Assembly: GCA_964570205.1 (NCBI GenBank)
Contig: CAZMXI010000135.1
Coordinates: 1-13,732, forward strand
DNA length: 13,732 nucleotides
Source of the DNA: CAZMXI01 sp964570205
Lineage (GTDB): Bacteria > Planctomycetota > Phycisphaerae > Tepidisphaerales > Tepidisphaeraceae
Reading direction: 5' to 3'
Shown here: positions 6,155-13,296 of the stretch, piece after piece
Layout of the letters: each line of letters begins with the position of its first letter
How positions within the stretch are numbered: the first letter of the stretch is position 1
Notes under the pieces: generated by a model
The model's input: only the letters and a program-made list of their open reading frames with translations
What the model was told of the DNA's origin: nothing
The model's database searches: none
Translations under genes and position numbers: made by a program

Positions 6155-6808
6155 ATGGCAGGCAAGATACGCATAGAACTGACACGACACGCGCCGTTCA
6201 CGGCGTTCGGGACGCTGACCGGCATTCTGATTATGCTGGTTCTCGTCAGCGCGCGTGTTCCCCGGTCGCTGTCTGAGGGTCTGTTCTGGACGCTGCACCC
6301 GGTTCACGTGCTGCTCAGCGCGCTTGTGACGACGGCCATGTACACGCTGCACGGTCGTCGCTCGGTCTGGTCCATTCTCTGGATCGGATATGCCGGGTCG
6401 GTCGGCATCGCCACAATCAGCGACTCCCTGATCCCGTTCGTCGGAGAATGGATGCTCGATCTGCCCCATCACGGCATACACCTGGGCTTCATCGAGAAGT
6501 GGTGGCTGGTGAATCCCGTCGCCTTCGCGGGGATTCTCGTCGGTGCGGTGTGGCCGCACACCAAGATCGCTCACGCGGGCCACGTGCTCCTGAGCACATG
6601 GGCATCGCTGTTTCACATCACCATGGCCATGGGCGCCGAACTGTCCGCCATTCAGGTTTCGTTGATCGCCGTTTTTCTTTTCCTGGCCGTGTGGATTCCG
6701 TGCTGCACCAGTGACATCGTGTTTCCGCTCCTGTTTGCGCGCAAGTCGCCGGCCGAAGATTCCCAGTCGCCGTCTCACGTGACGGCTCAGACCGGCAGGC
6801 AACCATGA
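6155..6808 (+). CDS. Uncharacterised histidine-rich multi-pass membrane protein
   Basis: I do not recognise a named family. The 217 residues contain about five or six hydrophobic helices (near 17-33, 45-62, 72-95, 118-134, 140-158, 165-186). Conserved-looking polar motifs lie in or beside them: HPVHVLL (48-54), SDSLIP (89-94), HHGIHLGFIEKWW (105-117), HAGH (140-143), H154, and CCTSD (183-187) in the last helix. The spaced histidines and paired cysteines suggest a metal, haem or electron path through the membrane. The reading frame is open back to 6062, but that part overlaps the ATPase gene; ATG 6155 gives a clean membrane protein start. Its stop overlaps the next start by 4 bp, so it belongs to the ATPase operon. 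It may be the membrane anchor or transporter of the system. Confidence 0.75.
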   Translation: MAGKIRIELTRHAPFTAFGTLTGILIMLVLVSARVPRSLSEGLFWTLHPVHVLLSALVTTAMYTLHGRRSVWSILWIGYAGSVGIATISDSLIPFVGEWMLDLPHHGIHLGFIEKWWLVNPVAFAGILVGAVWPHTKIAHAGHVLLSTWASLFHITMAMGAELSAIQVSLIAVFLFLAVWIPCCTSDIVFPLLFARKSPAEDSQSPSHVTAQTGRQP

Positions 6809-7689
6809 GAATCGCAGTAGTCAGCGGCAAAGGCGGCACAGGGAAGACGACCGTGGCGACGAACCTGGCGTTCGTGGCCGCCGAGCGGGGGTTGTCCGTT
6901 GCGTACCTCGACTGCGATGTCGAGGAGCCAAACGGGCATATTTTCCTCCGCCCCACGCTGCATGAGACACGGACGGTGACACGACTCACGGTGCGCGTGG
7001 ATGAGCAGCGATGCAATCTGTGCGAGCGGTGTGAGGAGGTGTGTCAGTACAGCGCGATTGTTCGCATGGGCGGACGGGTTGTCACCTATCCCCAGCTTTG
7101 CCAGGGATGTGGCGGGTGCCTCCTTTTCTGCCCCCGCAAGGCCATCAGCGAGGTTCCGATCGAGGTGGGCGAGCTGGCTTCGGGAGAGGCCGGCGCCATC
7201 CGATTCGTTCATGGCACCCTCAAGATCGGGGAACCCAAGAGTACAGGCCTGATTCGCGCTGTGAAGGAGGCGGGGGGCGACCGGGACGTGATGATCCTCG
7301 ATGCGCCGCCGGGCGCGGCATGCCCCGTGGTGGAAACGCTTCGTGGCGCGGACCTTGCCCTGCTGGTCGCCGAACCGACGCCGTTCGGGCTCCATGACTT
7401 CCGCCTCGTGCTGGAGACCGTCAGGAATATGGGCATTCCGCCGGCGGTCGTGATCAATCGGTCGGATCTCGGCGACGACCAGCTCAGGCACCTGTGCGAA
7501 GACAGGGGAGTGTCGATCCTTGCCGAGATACCCGAAGATCGCGTCCTGGCCGAGAGCAACGCGAGGGGGCTGCTGGCTGCCGAGGTCTTCGGCAAGTACG
7601 TGACGATCTTCGAGGGCATTTTTGACCAGGTGTGGTCGTCCAGGCGCTCCGGGGCGCCGGCCGGTGTCGAGGAGGAGGTCCGGCGATGA
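6805..7689 (+). CDS. MinD-family ATPase with inserted 2x[4Fe-4S] ferredoxin domain (first of pair)
   Basis: Soluble ATPase of the MinD superfamily with an inserted ferredoxin domain (COG1149-type). Deviant Walker A GKGGTGKT lies at 8-15, followed by DCDVEEPN (36-43). Two complete cluster motifs follow: C70-C73-C76-C80 and C99-C102-C105-C109, the second ending in Cys-Pro. LDAPPGAACP (165-174) forms the switch II region. Length of 294 is typical. Such proteins couple ATP turnover to Fe-S cluster transfer or electron flow. They usually occur as adjacent pairs, and in Desulfovibrio a pair is encoded with the orange protein. The start codon overlaps the preceding stop (ATGA), and the stop overlaps the next start in the same way. 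Confidence 0.94.
   Translation: MRIAVVSGKGGTGKTTVATNLAFVAAERGLSVAYLDCDVEEPNGHIFLRPTLHETRTVTRLTVRVDEQRCNLCERCEEVCQYSAIVRMGGRVVTYPQLCQGCGGCLLFCPRKAISEVPIEVGELASGEAGAIRFVHGTLKIGEPKSTGLIRAVKEAGGDRDVMILDAPPGAACPVVETLRGADLALLVAEPTPFGLHDFRLVLETVRNMGIPPAVVINRSDLGDDQLRHLCEDRGVSILAEIPEDRVLAESNARGLLAAEVFGKYVTIFEGIFDQVWSSRRSGAPAGVEEEVRR
7673..7678 (+). promoter_or_regulatory. Shine-Dalgarno sequence for second ferredoxin-ATPase
   Basis: AGGAGG lies 7 nt before ATG 7686 and inside the 3' end of the preceding gene. It rules out the longer open frame that begins at 7632. Confidence 0.65.
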
Positions 7690-8612
7690 CGAACACGCCG
7701 AGACAACTGGCGATCATCAGTGGAAAGGGAGGCACCGGCAAGACCTCGATCGCGGCGTCCCTGGCGGCGCTCGCCGGCCGCGCTGTTCTGGCGGATTGTG
7801 ATGTCGATGCGCCGAACCTGCATCTTGTGCTGGCGCCGCGGCCGAGATCAGTGGAGGCGTTCTACGGCGGGAAGCGCGCGGTGATCGACGCCGGCCGGTG
7901 TGCCGGATGCGGGCGATGCGCCCTGGTGTGCCGGTTCGACGCGATCTCGCTGAGCGGCCCGGGCAATGACGCGGTGGATGCGACGTACCGCGTGGACGAC
8001 ATGGGCTGCGAAGGATGCGGCGTCTGCGCGCGGGTGTGCCCGATTGCGGCCATTGCCTTGGTCGACGCGCTGAATGGACAGTGGTTCATCTCGGACACTC
8101 GATTCGGACCGATGGTGCATGCCCGGCTGAGTCCCGGCCAGGAAAACTCCGGGAGGTTGGTGAGCCTGGTGCGGAACGAGGCCAAGAAGCTTGCGGACCG
8201 GTCGGAGGCTCAATGGGTGCTCATTGACGGCGCGCCCGGAGTGGGCTGTCCGGTTATCGCCTCGATCACCGGCGTGGATCAGGTGCTTGTCGTCACGGAG
8301 CCCTCCCGGAGCGGACTTCACGATCTGGAGCGTGCGCTGGACATGGCCGCGCACTTCGGCATTCCCAGCGCCGTCTGCGTGAATCGGTGGGACATCGAGC
8401 CGGAGCTGACCAGGAGCATCGAAACCGTCGCCGTCAGGCGTGGGGCTACAATCGCGGGCCGCGTGCGATATGACCGCGCGGTCGTCGAGGCCCAGATGCG
8501 AGGTCTCTCCGTCGTGGAGGCGTCCACCAACGGAGTCGGCGACGACATCAGAGGCCTCTGGAGGCATCTGAGTGGTGGGCGGTCGCCGCACTCACAGGAG
8601 ATTGAATCGTGA
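7686..8612 (+). CDS. MinD-family ATPase with inserted 2x[4Fe-4S] ferredoxin domain (second of pair)
   Basis: Paralogue of the preceding gene, 308 residues. Walker A GKGGTGKT is at 13-20, followed by DCDVDAPN (37-44). Cluster motifs are C72-C75-C78-C82 and C108-C111-C114-C118 (again Cys-Pro), and the switch region is DGAPGVGCP (181-189). The two proteins keep the same order of domains but differ in most residues outside the motifs, so they probably form a heterodimer, as proposed for the tandem pairs in Desulfovibrio. The start ATG 7686 overlaps the upstream TGA by 4 bp and has a good AGGAGG site. The stop overlaps the next gene's GTG start by 4 bp. Confidence 0.94.
   Translation: MTNTPRQLAIISGKGGTGKTSIAASLAALAGRAVLADCDVDAPNLHLVLAPRPRSVEAFYGGKRAVIDAGRCAGCGRCALVCRFDAISLSGPGNDAVDATYRVDDMGCEGCGVCARVCPIAAIALVDALNGQWFISDTRFGPMVHARLSPGQENSGRLVSLVRNEAKKLADRSEAQWVLIDGAPGVGCPVIASITGVDQVLVVTEPSRSGLHDLERALDMAAHFGIPSAVCVNRWDIEPELTRSIETVAVRRGATIAGRVRYDRAVVEAQMRGLSVVEASTNGVGDDIRGLWRHLSGGRSPHSQEIES
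8596..8600 (+). promoter_or_regulatory. Shine-Dalgarno sequence for GTG start
   Basis: AGGAG lies 8 nt before GTG 8609 and supports this unusual start for the Mrp gene. Confidence 0.65.
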
Positions 8613-9472
8613 ACACAGCAACCAGGTCCTGCCCGAACAAGGCCGAGCATCGTTTGCCTGAACATCCTCCCCAGCCGGAGGATGAGGCCATTCTGAAGGA
8701 GCGAATGCGAGCCATCGGCCGCAAGCTTCTGGTGGTGTCCGGAAAGGGAGGCGTCGGCAAGAGCACGGTTGCGGTGAATCTGGCGGCGTCACTGGCCCAT
8801 CGGGGGAAAAGGGTCGGCCTGCTGGATGTGGATGTCCATGGGCCGAGCGTGCCGACGCTGTTGAAGCTTCCAGCCCCGAGCATCCATGTCGAGCAGGGGC
8901 AGCTCGTGCCAGTTGCCGTAAACGAGATGCTCAAGGTCATGTCGATCGGTTTCATGCTCCCGAGGAACACCGACGCGGTGATCTGGCGCGGGCCGCGCAA
9001 GTACGGGGCAATCCGTCAGTTTCTGGCCGAAGTGGCCTGGGGACCGCTGGACTATCTGGTGGTCGATTGCCCACCGGGCACCGGAGACGAACCTCTCACG
9101 GTCGCGCAGCTCGTCGGTCGGCCCGCCGAGGCGATCATTGTAACGACGCCGCAGCAGGTGGCGGTGGCCGATGTGCGCCGTTGCGTCACGTTCTGCCATT
9201 CCGTGTCACTTCCGATCCTTGGGATCGTTGAGAACATGAGCGGGTTCGTCTGTCCGCATTGCGGTCAGACGACGGACCTGTTTCAGGTGGGCGGAGGTGA
9301 ACGACTGGCCGCCGAAGCACACGTGCCGTTTCTCGGACGAATTCCGATCGATCCGCGCATCGGGGAATCCGGTGAAACCGGCATCCCGTTCGTGACGCTT
9401 GATGATGGCATCGAGGCATCGGTGCGATTCGGCAGCCTCGTCGATCGGATCGTCGGAGGCGAGCGGCCATGA
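8609..9472 (+). CDS. Mrp/ApbC (Nbp35-type) iron-sulfur carrier ATPase
   Basis: Cytoplasmic P-loop ATPase that binds and passes Fe-S clusters to apo-proteins. The 287 residues show GKGGVGKS (45-52), DVDVHGPS (73-80), WRGP (126-129), VDCPPGTGDE (152-161), and the dimer-interface cluster motif CPHC (215-218). The N-terminal DUF59/MIP18 domain of long Mrp proteins is absent. Instead there is a short 38-residue leader with one Cys and a Pro/Glu-rich part. GTG 8609 overlaps the previous TGA (GTGA) and is preceded by AGGAG. The next start overlaps its TGA. In Desulfovibrio an Mrp-type ATPase is likewise encoded in the orange-protein cluster, so a dedicated rather than housekeeping role is likely here. 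Confidence 0.94.
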   Translation: MNTATRSCPNKAEHRLPEHPPQPEDEAILKERMRAIGRKLLVVSGKGGVGKSTVAVNLAASLAHRGKRVGLLDVDVHGPSVPTLLKLPAPSIHVEQGQLVPVAVNEMLKVMSIGFMLPRNTDAVIWRGPRKYGAIRQFLAEVAWGPLDYLVVDCPPGTGDEPLTVAQLVGRPAEAIIVTTPQQVAVADVRRCVTFCHSVSLPILGIVENMSGFVCPHCGQTTDLFQVGGGERLAAEAHVPFLGRIPIDPRIGESGETGIPFVTLDDGIEASVRFGSLVDRIVGGERP

Positions 9473-9918
9473 CATCAGCCACGATGGCGGACGGACCGGT
9501 TTCGCTTCGGGAGCGATTTCATGCCACGTGCTGCGTGTGCGGCAACCCGTACGGCCTGGGTCTGCGTTTTGAAGCTGCCGGCGATGGTTCGGTCGTGGGG
9601 CAGTTCGCCTGTCCGAAGAGCTGCGAAGGATACGAGGGTGTGATTCACGGCGGAGTGGTCGCGTCGCTTCTGGACGGGGCGATGACGAACTGCCTGTTCC
9701 TGGCGGGACACCGTGCCGTTACGGCCGACCTGCGTGTGCGTTTTCGCCATCCTTTGCGGGCAGGCATCCCAGCGACGATACGGGCGCGGATCACACGCTC
9801 GGCGGGACCCTTGTTCTATCTGGCCGGTGAAGTGATTCAGGAGGAACAGATCAAGGCCAGGGGAATGGGGACCTTCTTCGACCAGGATGATCAAGGCGGT
9901 TCGCCATGCGCAAGATAG
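9469..9918 (+). CDS. PaaI-like hotdog-fold thioesterase with N-terminal cysteines
   Basis: Small hotdog-fold protein of 149 residues, probably a tetrameric acyl-CoA or related thioesterase. The family core is HGGVVASLLDGAM (60-72) with the active-site-type HGG and Asp69. The N-terminal part has CCVCGNPYGLGLRF (21-34) and CPKSC (48-52). The first is a common variant in this family, and the extra cysteines could bind a metal. GGAGG at 9455-9459 sits 9 nt before ATG 9469, which overlaps the Mrp stop by 4 bp. Its stop TAG lies 13 bp inside the next gene. The reason for a thioesterase in a metal/Fe-S operon is unclear; a role on a cofactor thioester is conceivable but unproved. Confidence 0.88.
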   Translation: MTSATMADGPVSLRERFHATCCVCGNPYGLGLRFEAAGDGSVVGQFACPKSCEGYEGVIHGGVVASLLDGAMTNCLFLAGHRAVTADLRVRFRHPLRAGIPATIRARITRSAGPLFYLAGEVIQEEQIKARGMGTFFDQDDQGGSPCAR

Positions 9919-10751
9919 AAGGACCCGTCAGGATCACGGTCCTGATGGACAACAAGGGCGGGGAACCCGGCGTGCATGCGGAGCATGGGCTGTCGATCTG
10001 GCTGGAATTCGGGCATCACGCGGTGTTGTTTGATGCCGGTCAGAGCGGCCATACCATGGATAACGCGATGGCGCTGGGCATTGATGCTGGGCGAGCGGAA
10101 GCCATCGCACTTTCCCATGGTCATTATGACCATACCGGGGGCCTGTCGCGGATTCTGCCGGCGACGCCGCAGGCTCGAGTATATCTGCACCCCATGGCGT
10201 TCGGGCCCCGATATTCGCGCAAGGACGATGGTACGCTGCGCGAAACTGGCATGCCCGGCGAGGTGGCCGGTCTGATTCGGACAACCCACAGGGTCGTATC
10301 CACCATGGGCCCGACGGAAATCGTCGACGGGCTGTTCGTATCCGGGCGGATTCCTCGCGGAAACAACTTTGAGGGAGCCGGCGGGCATTTCTTTATGGAT
10401 CCCGACTGTACATGCCCGGACCCCCTCCACGATGACCAAGCGATGTACTTCCGGAGTTCCAGGGGCTTGGTCATTGTCCTGGGTTGTGCACATGCCGGCG
10501 TGATCAATACGATCGACCACATCCGGGCGATCTCAGGAGGCTGGTCCGTGCGCGCCGTTCTGGGGGGCATGCATCTGAAAGCGGCCTCACTCGAACGACT
10601 CGATGCCACCGTTGAGGCGCTGCGAGAGCACAACATCGGGTTGCTGGCCCCATCGCATTGCACAGGCGACGCGGCGTTTGAACGGTTCCAACGCGAGTTT
10701 CCGGATCGGGTCATCGATTGTCATGTCGGTTCAAGGTTCGCATTCGAATAG
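9906..10751 (+). CDS. Metallo-beta-lactamase-fold hydrolase (COG1237-like)
   Basis: Zinc- or iron-dependent hydrolase or oxidoreductase fold, 281 residues. The metal site is SHGHYDHTGG (70-79) with H71, H73, D75 and H76. Later ligands are the His in GCAHAGVINTI, GGMHL and SHCTG, in the order typical of the COG1237 group (annotated in some organisms as the dihydropterin-ribofuranosylaminobenzene phosphate synthase-like family). That group is common in anaerobes and often neighbours NifX-fold or ferredoxin-MinD genes, as here. The start at 9906 overlaps the thioesterase gene by 13 bp, implying coupling. The stop TAG ends exactly at the assembly gap, but the length is normal, so the gene is probably complete. 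Substrate unknown. Confidence 0.9.
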   Translation: MRKIEGPVRITVLMDNKGGEPGVHAEHGLSIWLEFGHHAVLFDAGQSGHTMDNAMALGIDAGRAEAIALSHGHYDHTGGLSRILPATPQARVYLHPMAFGPRYSRKDDGTLRETGMPGEVAGLIRTTHRVVSTMGPTEIVDGLFVSGRIPRGNNFEGAGGHFFMDPDCTCPDPLHDDQAMYFRSSRGLVIVLGCAHAGVINTIDHIRAISGGWSVRAVLGGMHLKAASLERLDATVEALREHNIGLLAPSHCTGDAAFERFQREFPDRVIDCHVGSRFAFE

Positions 10752-10761
10752 NNNNNNNNNN
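10752..10761. other. Assembly gap (10 Ns)
   Basis: A run of exactly ten Ns joins two contigs. The real distance is unknown, and the order of genes on either side depends on the scaffolding. It hides the start of the following gene. Confidence 0.98.
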
Positions 10762-10762
10762 G

Positions 10763-11617
10763 GCGAAGGAACGTGCAAGCAAGGCTGCGGCGAGCAACTG
10801 GAACGAGGCGGCGATCTCTCGGGCTATTCTGCTGGATTATGGCCGGAAGCTCGATGCGCATCTCACCGGCGACGTGACGATTGTCGGCGCCGGTCCGGCG
10901 GGGCTTACCGCGGCGTACATCCTGGCCGAGCATGGCCTGAAGGTGACCGTATTGGAAAAGCGGTTGACCCCCGGCGGGGGCATCTGGGGTGGCGCGGTCG
11001 GTATGAACAGCATCGTGGTCCAGCACGAAGCGATGGGGATTCTTCGGGATCTGTCGGTTCGCGCTGAAGCGTGCGGAAGCGGGCTCTACGTGGCCGACGC
11101 GGTGGAACTCGGTGCCGCCCTGTGCCTGCGGGCGGTGCGTGCCGGGGCCGCCATCCTCAATCTGTTCACGGTGGAGGATGTCCTTCTGAGCGCTGGGCGT
11201 GTGGGTGGGGTGGTTGTCGGCCGGTCCCTCATCTGTGATTCATTGCCGGTGGATCCGATCACCTTCTGTTCCAGAGCGGTCGTGGACGGCACGGGGCACG
11301 AGGCGTCGGTGGTGCGGCACCTGCGTCGCCGCGGCCTGATGCGCGCCGGCGTGGAATGCCCCGGCGAAGGGCCGATGGACGCCGCTGAAGGAGAGAAGTT
11401 CGTCGTCGATCGCGTAGCGGAGGTGCATCCGGGTCTCTGGGTCTGCGGCATGGCTGTCTGTGCGGTTTTCGGCGGGCCGCGGATGGGGCCCATCTTCGGC
11501 GGCATGCTGCTGTCTGGACAGCGTGTGGCACGGCAGCTGCTTGAAACTCTGTCGATGCACACGGCCGAAGCGGGCAGCGTTGGCCGGCGGACGCGAGGCC
11601 GGAAGGATGCATCATGA
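10763..11617 (+). CDS. thi4: Thi4-type (sulfide-dependent) thiazole synthase, start lost in gap
   Basis: FAD/NAD-binding protein of the Thi4 family, which makes the ADP-thiazole precursor of thiamine from NAD and glycine with sulfide (or a protein Cys) as sulfur source. The fragment has 284 codons and no in-frame ATG or GTG before the conserved part, so the true start lies in the gap. Counting from the first codon: the WNEAAISRAI leader (13-22), the dinucleotide motif VGAGPAG (41-47), GGGIWGGA (71-78), VDPITF (163-168), VDGTGHE (174-180), and the C-terminal MAVCAVFGGPRMGPIFGGML (230-249). At the site that carries the sacrificial Cys in yeast or His in Methanocaldococcus, this protein seems to have Pro162, judged from memory of the alignment. 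The stop overlaps the amidase start by 4 bp. Confidence 0.88.
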   Translation, partial: AKERASKAAASNWNEAAISRAILLDYGRKLDAHLTGDVTIVGAGPAGLTAAYILAEHGLKVTVLEKRLTPGGGIWGGAVGMNSIVVQHEAMGILRDLSVRAEACGSGLYVADAVELGAALCLRAVRAGAAILNLFTVEDVLLSAGRVGGVVVGRSLICDSLPVDPITFCSRAVVDGTGHEASVVRHLRRRGLMRAGVECPGEGPMDAAEGEKFVVDRVAEVHPGLWVCGMAVCAVFGGPRMGPIFGGMLLSGQRVARQLLETLSMHTAEAGSVGRRTRGRKDAS

Positions 11618-12276
11618 GAACCGGCCTTGGTTCGCACTCGGGCAATGGTCGCCGCGGCGTAGCCGGTCTGACGCTGGCGGGACCGCTGCTTCTTGTCGCG
11701 GCCCTGCTGCTCCCGGGCGGTTGCGGCCGCCAGAAGAGCGTGCCTGTCGCAACAGGCGGGACAGGAAGCACCATGGTCGATCCGGCCCGGCCGCAGCCCG
11801 TTTCAACGCTGCCTTCGGGCCTTTTGCCGCCGGTGACGGCCCGCGCCTGGCGATACATCGTCATTCATCACAGCGCGACCGACCGCGGCGGAGCCGAAGC
11901 CTTCGATGCTGCGCACCGCCGCCGGGGCTGGGATGAACTGGGATACCACTTCGTGGTCGGCAACGGCACCTATACCGCCGATGGTCAGATTGAAGTCGGT
12001 TCCAGGTGGACGAAGCAGAAACACGGCGCTCACGCCGGCGTCCCGCTGTACAACGAACAGGGAATTGGCATATGCCTGGTGGGGGACTTCAACATTCGCC
12101 GGCCAACGTCGTGCCAGATGGATTCGCTGGCGAGGCTGGTGTGCTTTCTCACGAAGCAGTACGGCATACCCTACTCGCAAGTCCTGGGGCACCGCGATAT
12201 CAAGGCGACGGAATGCCCGGGGCGGCTTCTGGATATGGGCCAAGTCCGTCAGCGTGCGGCTGCGCTGTGTCGCTGA
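11614..12276 (+). CDS. Exported N-acetylmuramoyl-L-alanine amidase (Amidase_2/PGRP fold)
   Basis: Peptidoglycan amidase of 220 residues that cleaves the bond between MurNAc and L-Ala outside the cytoplasm. A basic N-terminus and a hydrophobic stretch (16-34) form a signal peptide ending in PGGC (34-37). That is an imperfect lipobox with C37 as possible lipidation site. A Pro/Thr-rich linker leads to the catalytic domain (about 78-218). It carries IHHSATD (84-90; His ligand), YHFVVGNGT (111-119), H137/H140 in KHGAHAG, and HRDIKATECPG (193-203) with C201 as the third zinc ligand. ATG 11614 overlaps the Thi4 stop (ATGA) and has GGAAGG 7 nt upstream. Functional linkage to the metal-cofactor genes is not obvious. 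Confidence 0.93.
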   Translation: MRTGLGSHSGNGRRGVAGLTLAGPLLLVAALLLPGGCGRQKSVPVATGGTGSTMVDPARPQPVSTLPSGLLPPVTARAWRYIVIHHSATDRGGAEAFDAAHRRRGWDELGYHFVVGNGTYTADGQIEVGSRWTKQKHGAHAGVPLYNEQGIGICLVGDFNIRRPTSCQMDSLARLVCFLTKQYGIPYSQVLGHRDIKATECPGRLLDMGQVRQRAAALCR

Positions 12277-12356
12277 TCGCCCAAGCGGCCCTGTGGAGCA
12301 GGATGGCTTTCCGGGCTTGCTTGTGCGACAACAGGCCGATATCGCTCAACATGGAT

Positions 12357-12362
12357 GAGAGG
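12357..12362 (+). promoter_or_regulatory. Ribosome binding site choosing the DUF89 start
   Basis: GAGAGG lies 10 nt before ATG 12373. ATG 12355 would place the site inside the coding sequence, so 12373 (or the adjacent ATG 12376) is preferred. Confidence 0.5.
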
Positions 12363-12372
12363 TAAGCAGACG

Positions 12373-13242
12373 ATGATGACACCCCTGGAGTGTTTTCCGT
12401 GCTTTGTGCGCCAGACGCTGGAGGCGGCGCGGCGGATTTCGCTCGATGCCGCTATCCAGCAGCGGCTGCTTCGCGAAGTCTGCCGCGAGGCCGCGTCGTT
12501 TGACATGGCGTTGTCGCCGCCCGAAATGGGCCAGCGTGTGCATCGGCTTATCCGTGATCTGGCTGGAGATCCTGATCCTTACCGCGATATCAAGAGACGG
12601 TTCAACGAGCATGCCTTGCGCCTGCTGGATCGCCTGCGAAGACGGGTTGAATCGTCGCCCGATCAGTTCGAAATGGCCGTCCGCATGGCGATTGCCGGCA
12701 ATCGAATTGACTTCGGGGTGGGTGGCCATACCACTGAGGACCAGGTTGAAGAGCTGCTCGATCAGGCTGCGACATGCTCCGTGGAAGGGTCCATCGACGA
12801 ATTGCGGCAGGCCGTCGCGCGGGCCGGCCGCATTCTCTACCTGGCGGACAATGCCGGCGAGATCGTCTTGGACAGGCTCCTGATCGAACAACTGCCCAGG
12901 AACCGGGTGACCCTGGCGGTCAGAGGTTCCCCGGTCATTAACGATGCCACCCGCGAGGACGCGGTCCTGGCGGGTCTCTCCGATATGGTGGAGATCATCG
13001 ATAATGGATCTGATGCCCCAGGCACGGTTCTGGCGGACTGCACGCAGGCGTTTCGTGACCGCCTGGAAGCCGCAGACCTGATCATCGCCAAAGGCCAAGG
13101 CAACTATGAAACCCTGGACGGACTTCAGGGCGAATGCATCTTTTTCCTGTTGATGGTTAAGTGTCCGGTCATCGCCGCGGCAATGGGTTGTCGGGAAGGA
13201 TCGTTTGTCGTGCATCGCGGGCGTGGCTCGCGGCGTTGTTAA
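12373..13242 (+). CDS. DUF89 (ARMT1-like) metal-dependent phosphatase family protein
   Basis: Protein of 289 residues in the DUF89 family, whose characterised members are metal-dependent phosphatases proposed to remove damaged or surplus phosphometabolites. The prokaryotic CxxC subgroup is recognised from C7-x-x-C10. Further motifs are AIAGNRIDFG (106-115), DNAGE (159-163), RGSPVINDA (184-192) and AKGQGNYE (239-246). The Asp and Asn residues of DNAGE and VINDA are the expected metal ligands. The C-terminus ends in a short basic RGRGSRRC. It follows the amidase after a 96-bp gap without a recognisable terminator, so it may be co-transcribed. The substrate cannot be told from the sequence. Confidence 0.9.
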   Translation: MMTPLECFPCFVRQTLEAARRISLDAAIQQRLLREVCREAASFDMALSPPEMGQRVHRLIRDLAGDPDPYRDIKRRFNEHALRLLDRLRRRVESSPDQFEMAVRMAIAGNRIDFGVGGHTTEDQVEELLDQAATCSVEGSIDELRQAVARAGRILYLADNAGEIVLDRLLIEQLPRNRVTLAVRGSPVINDATREDAVLAGLSDMVEIIDNGSDAPGTVLADCTQAFRDRLEAADLIIAKGQGNYETLDGLQGECIFFLLMVKCPVIAAAMGCREGSFVVHRGRGSRRC

Positions 13243-13275
13243 CGAGCAGCGGGCCAATTGCCGCCGCCGGGTCCA

Positions 13276-13281
13276 TATACT
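13276..13281 (+). promoter_or_regulatory. -10-like box upstream of argG
   Basis: TATACT matches five of six -10 consensus positions, 24 bp before the argG ATG. No good -35 is found at 16-18 bp. A separate argG promoter here is plausible. Confidence 0.3.
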
Positions 13282-13296
13282 GTTGCGCTTCAAACT

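Noticed and set aside
12277..12372. Terminator or small gene between amidase and DUF89
   Set aside because: Only 4-5-bp hairpins without a T-run and no plausible coding frame were found.
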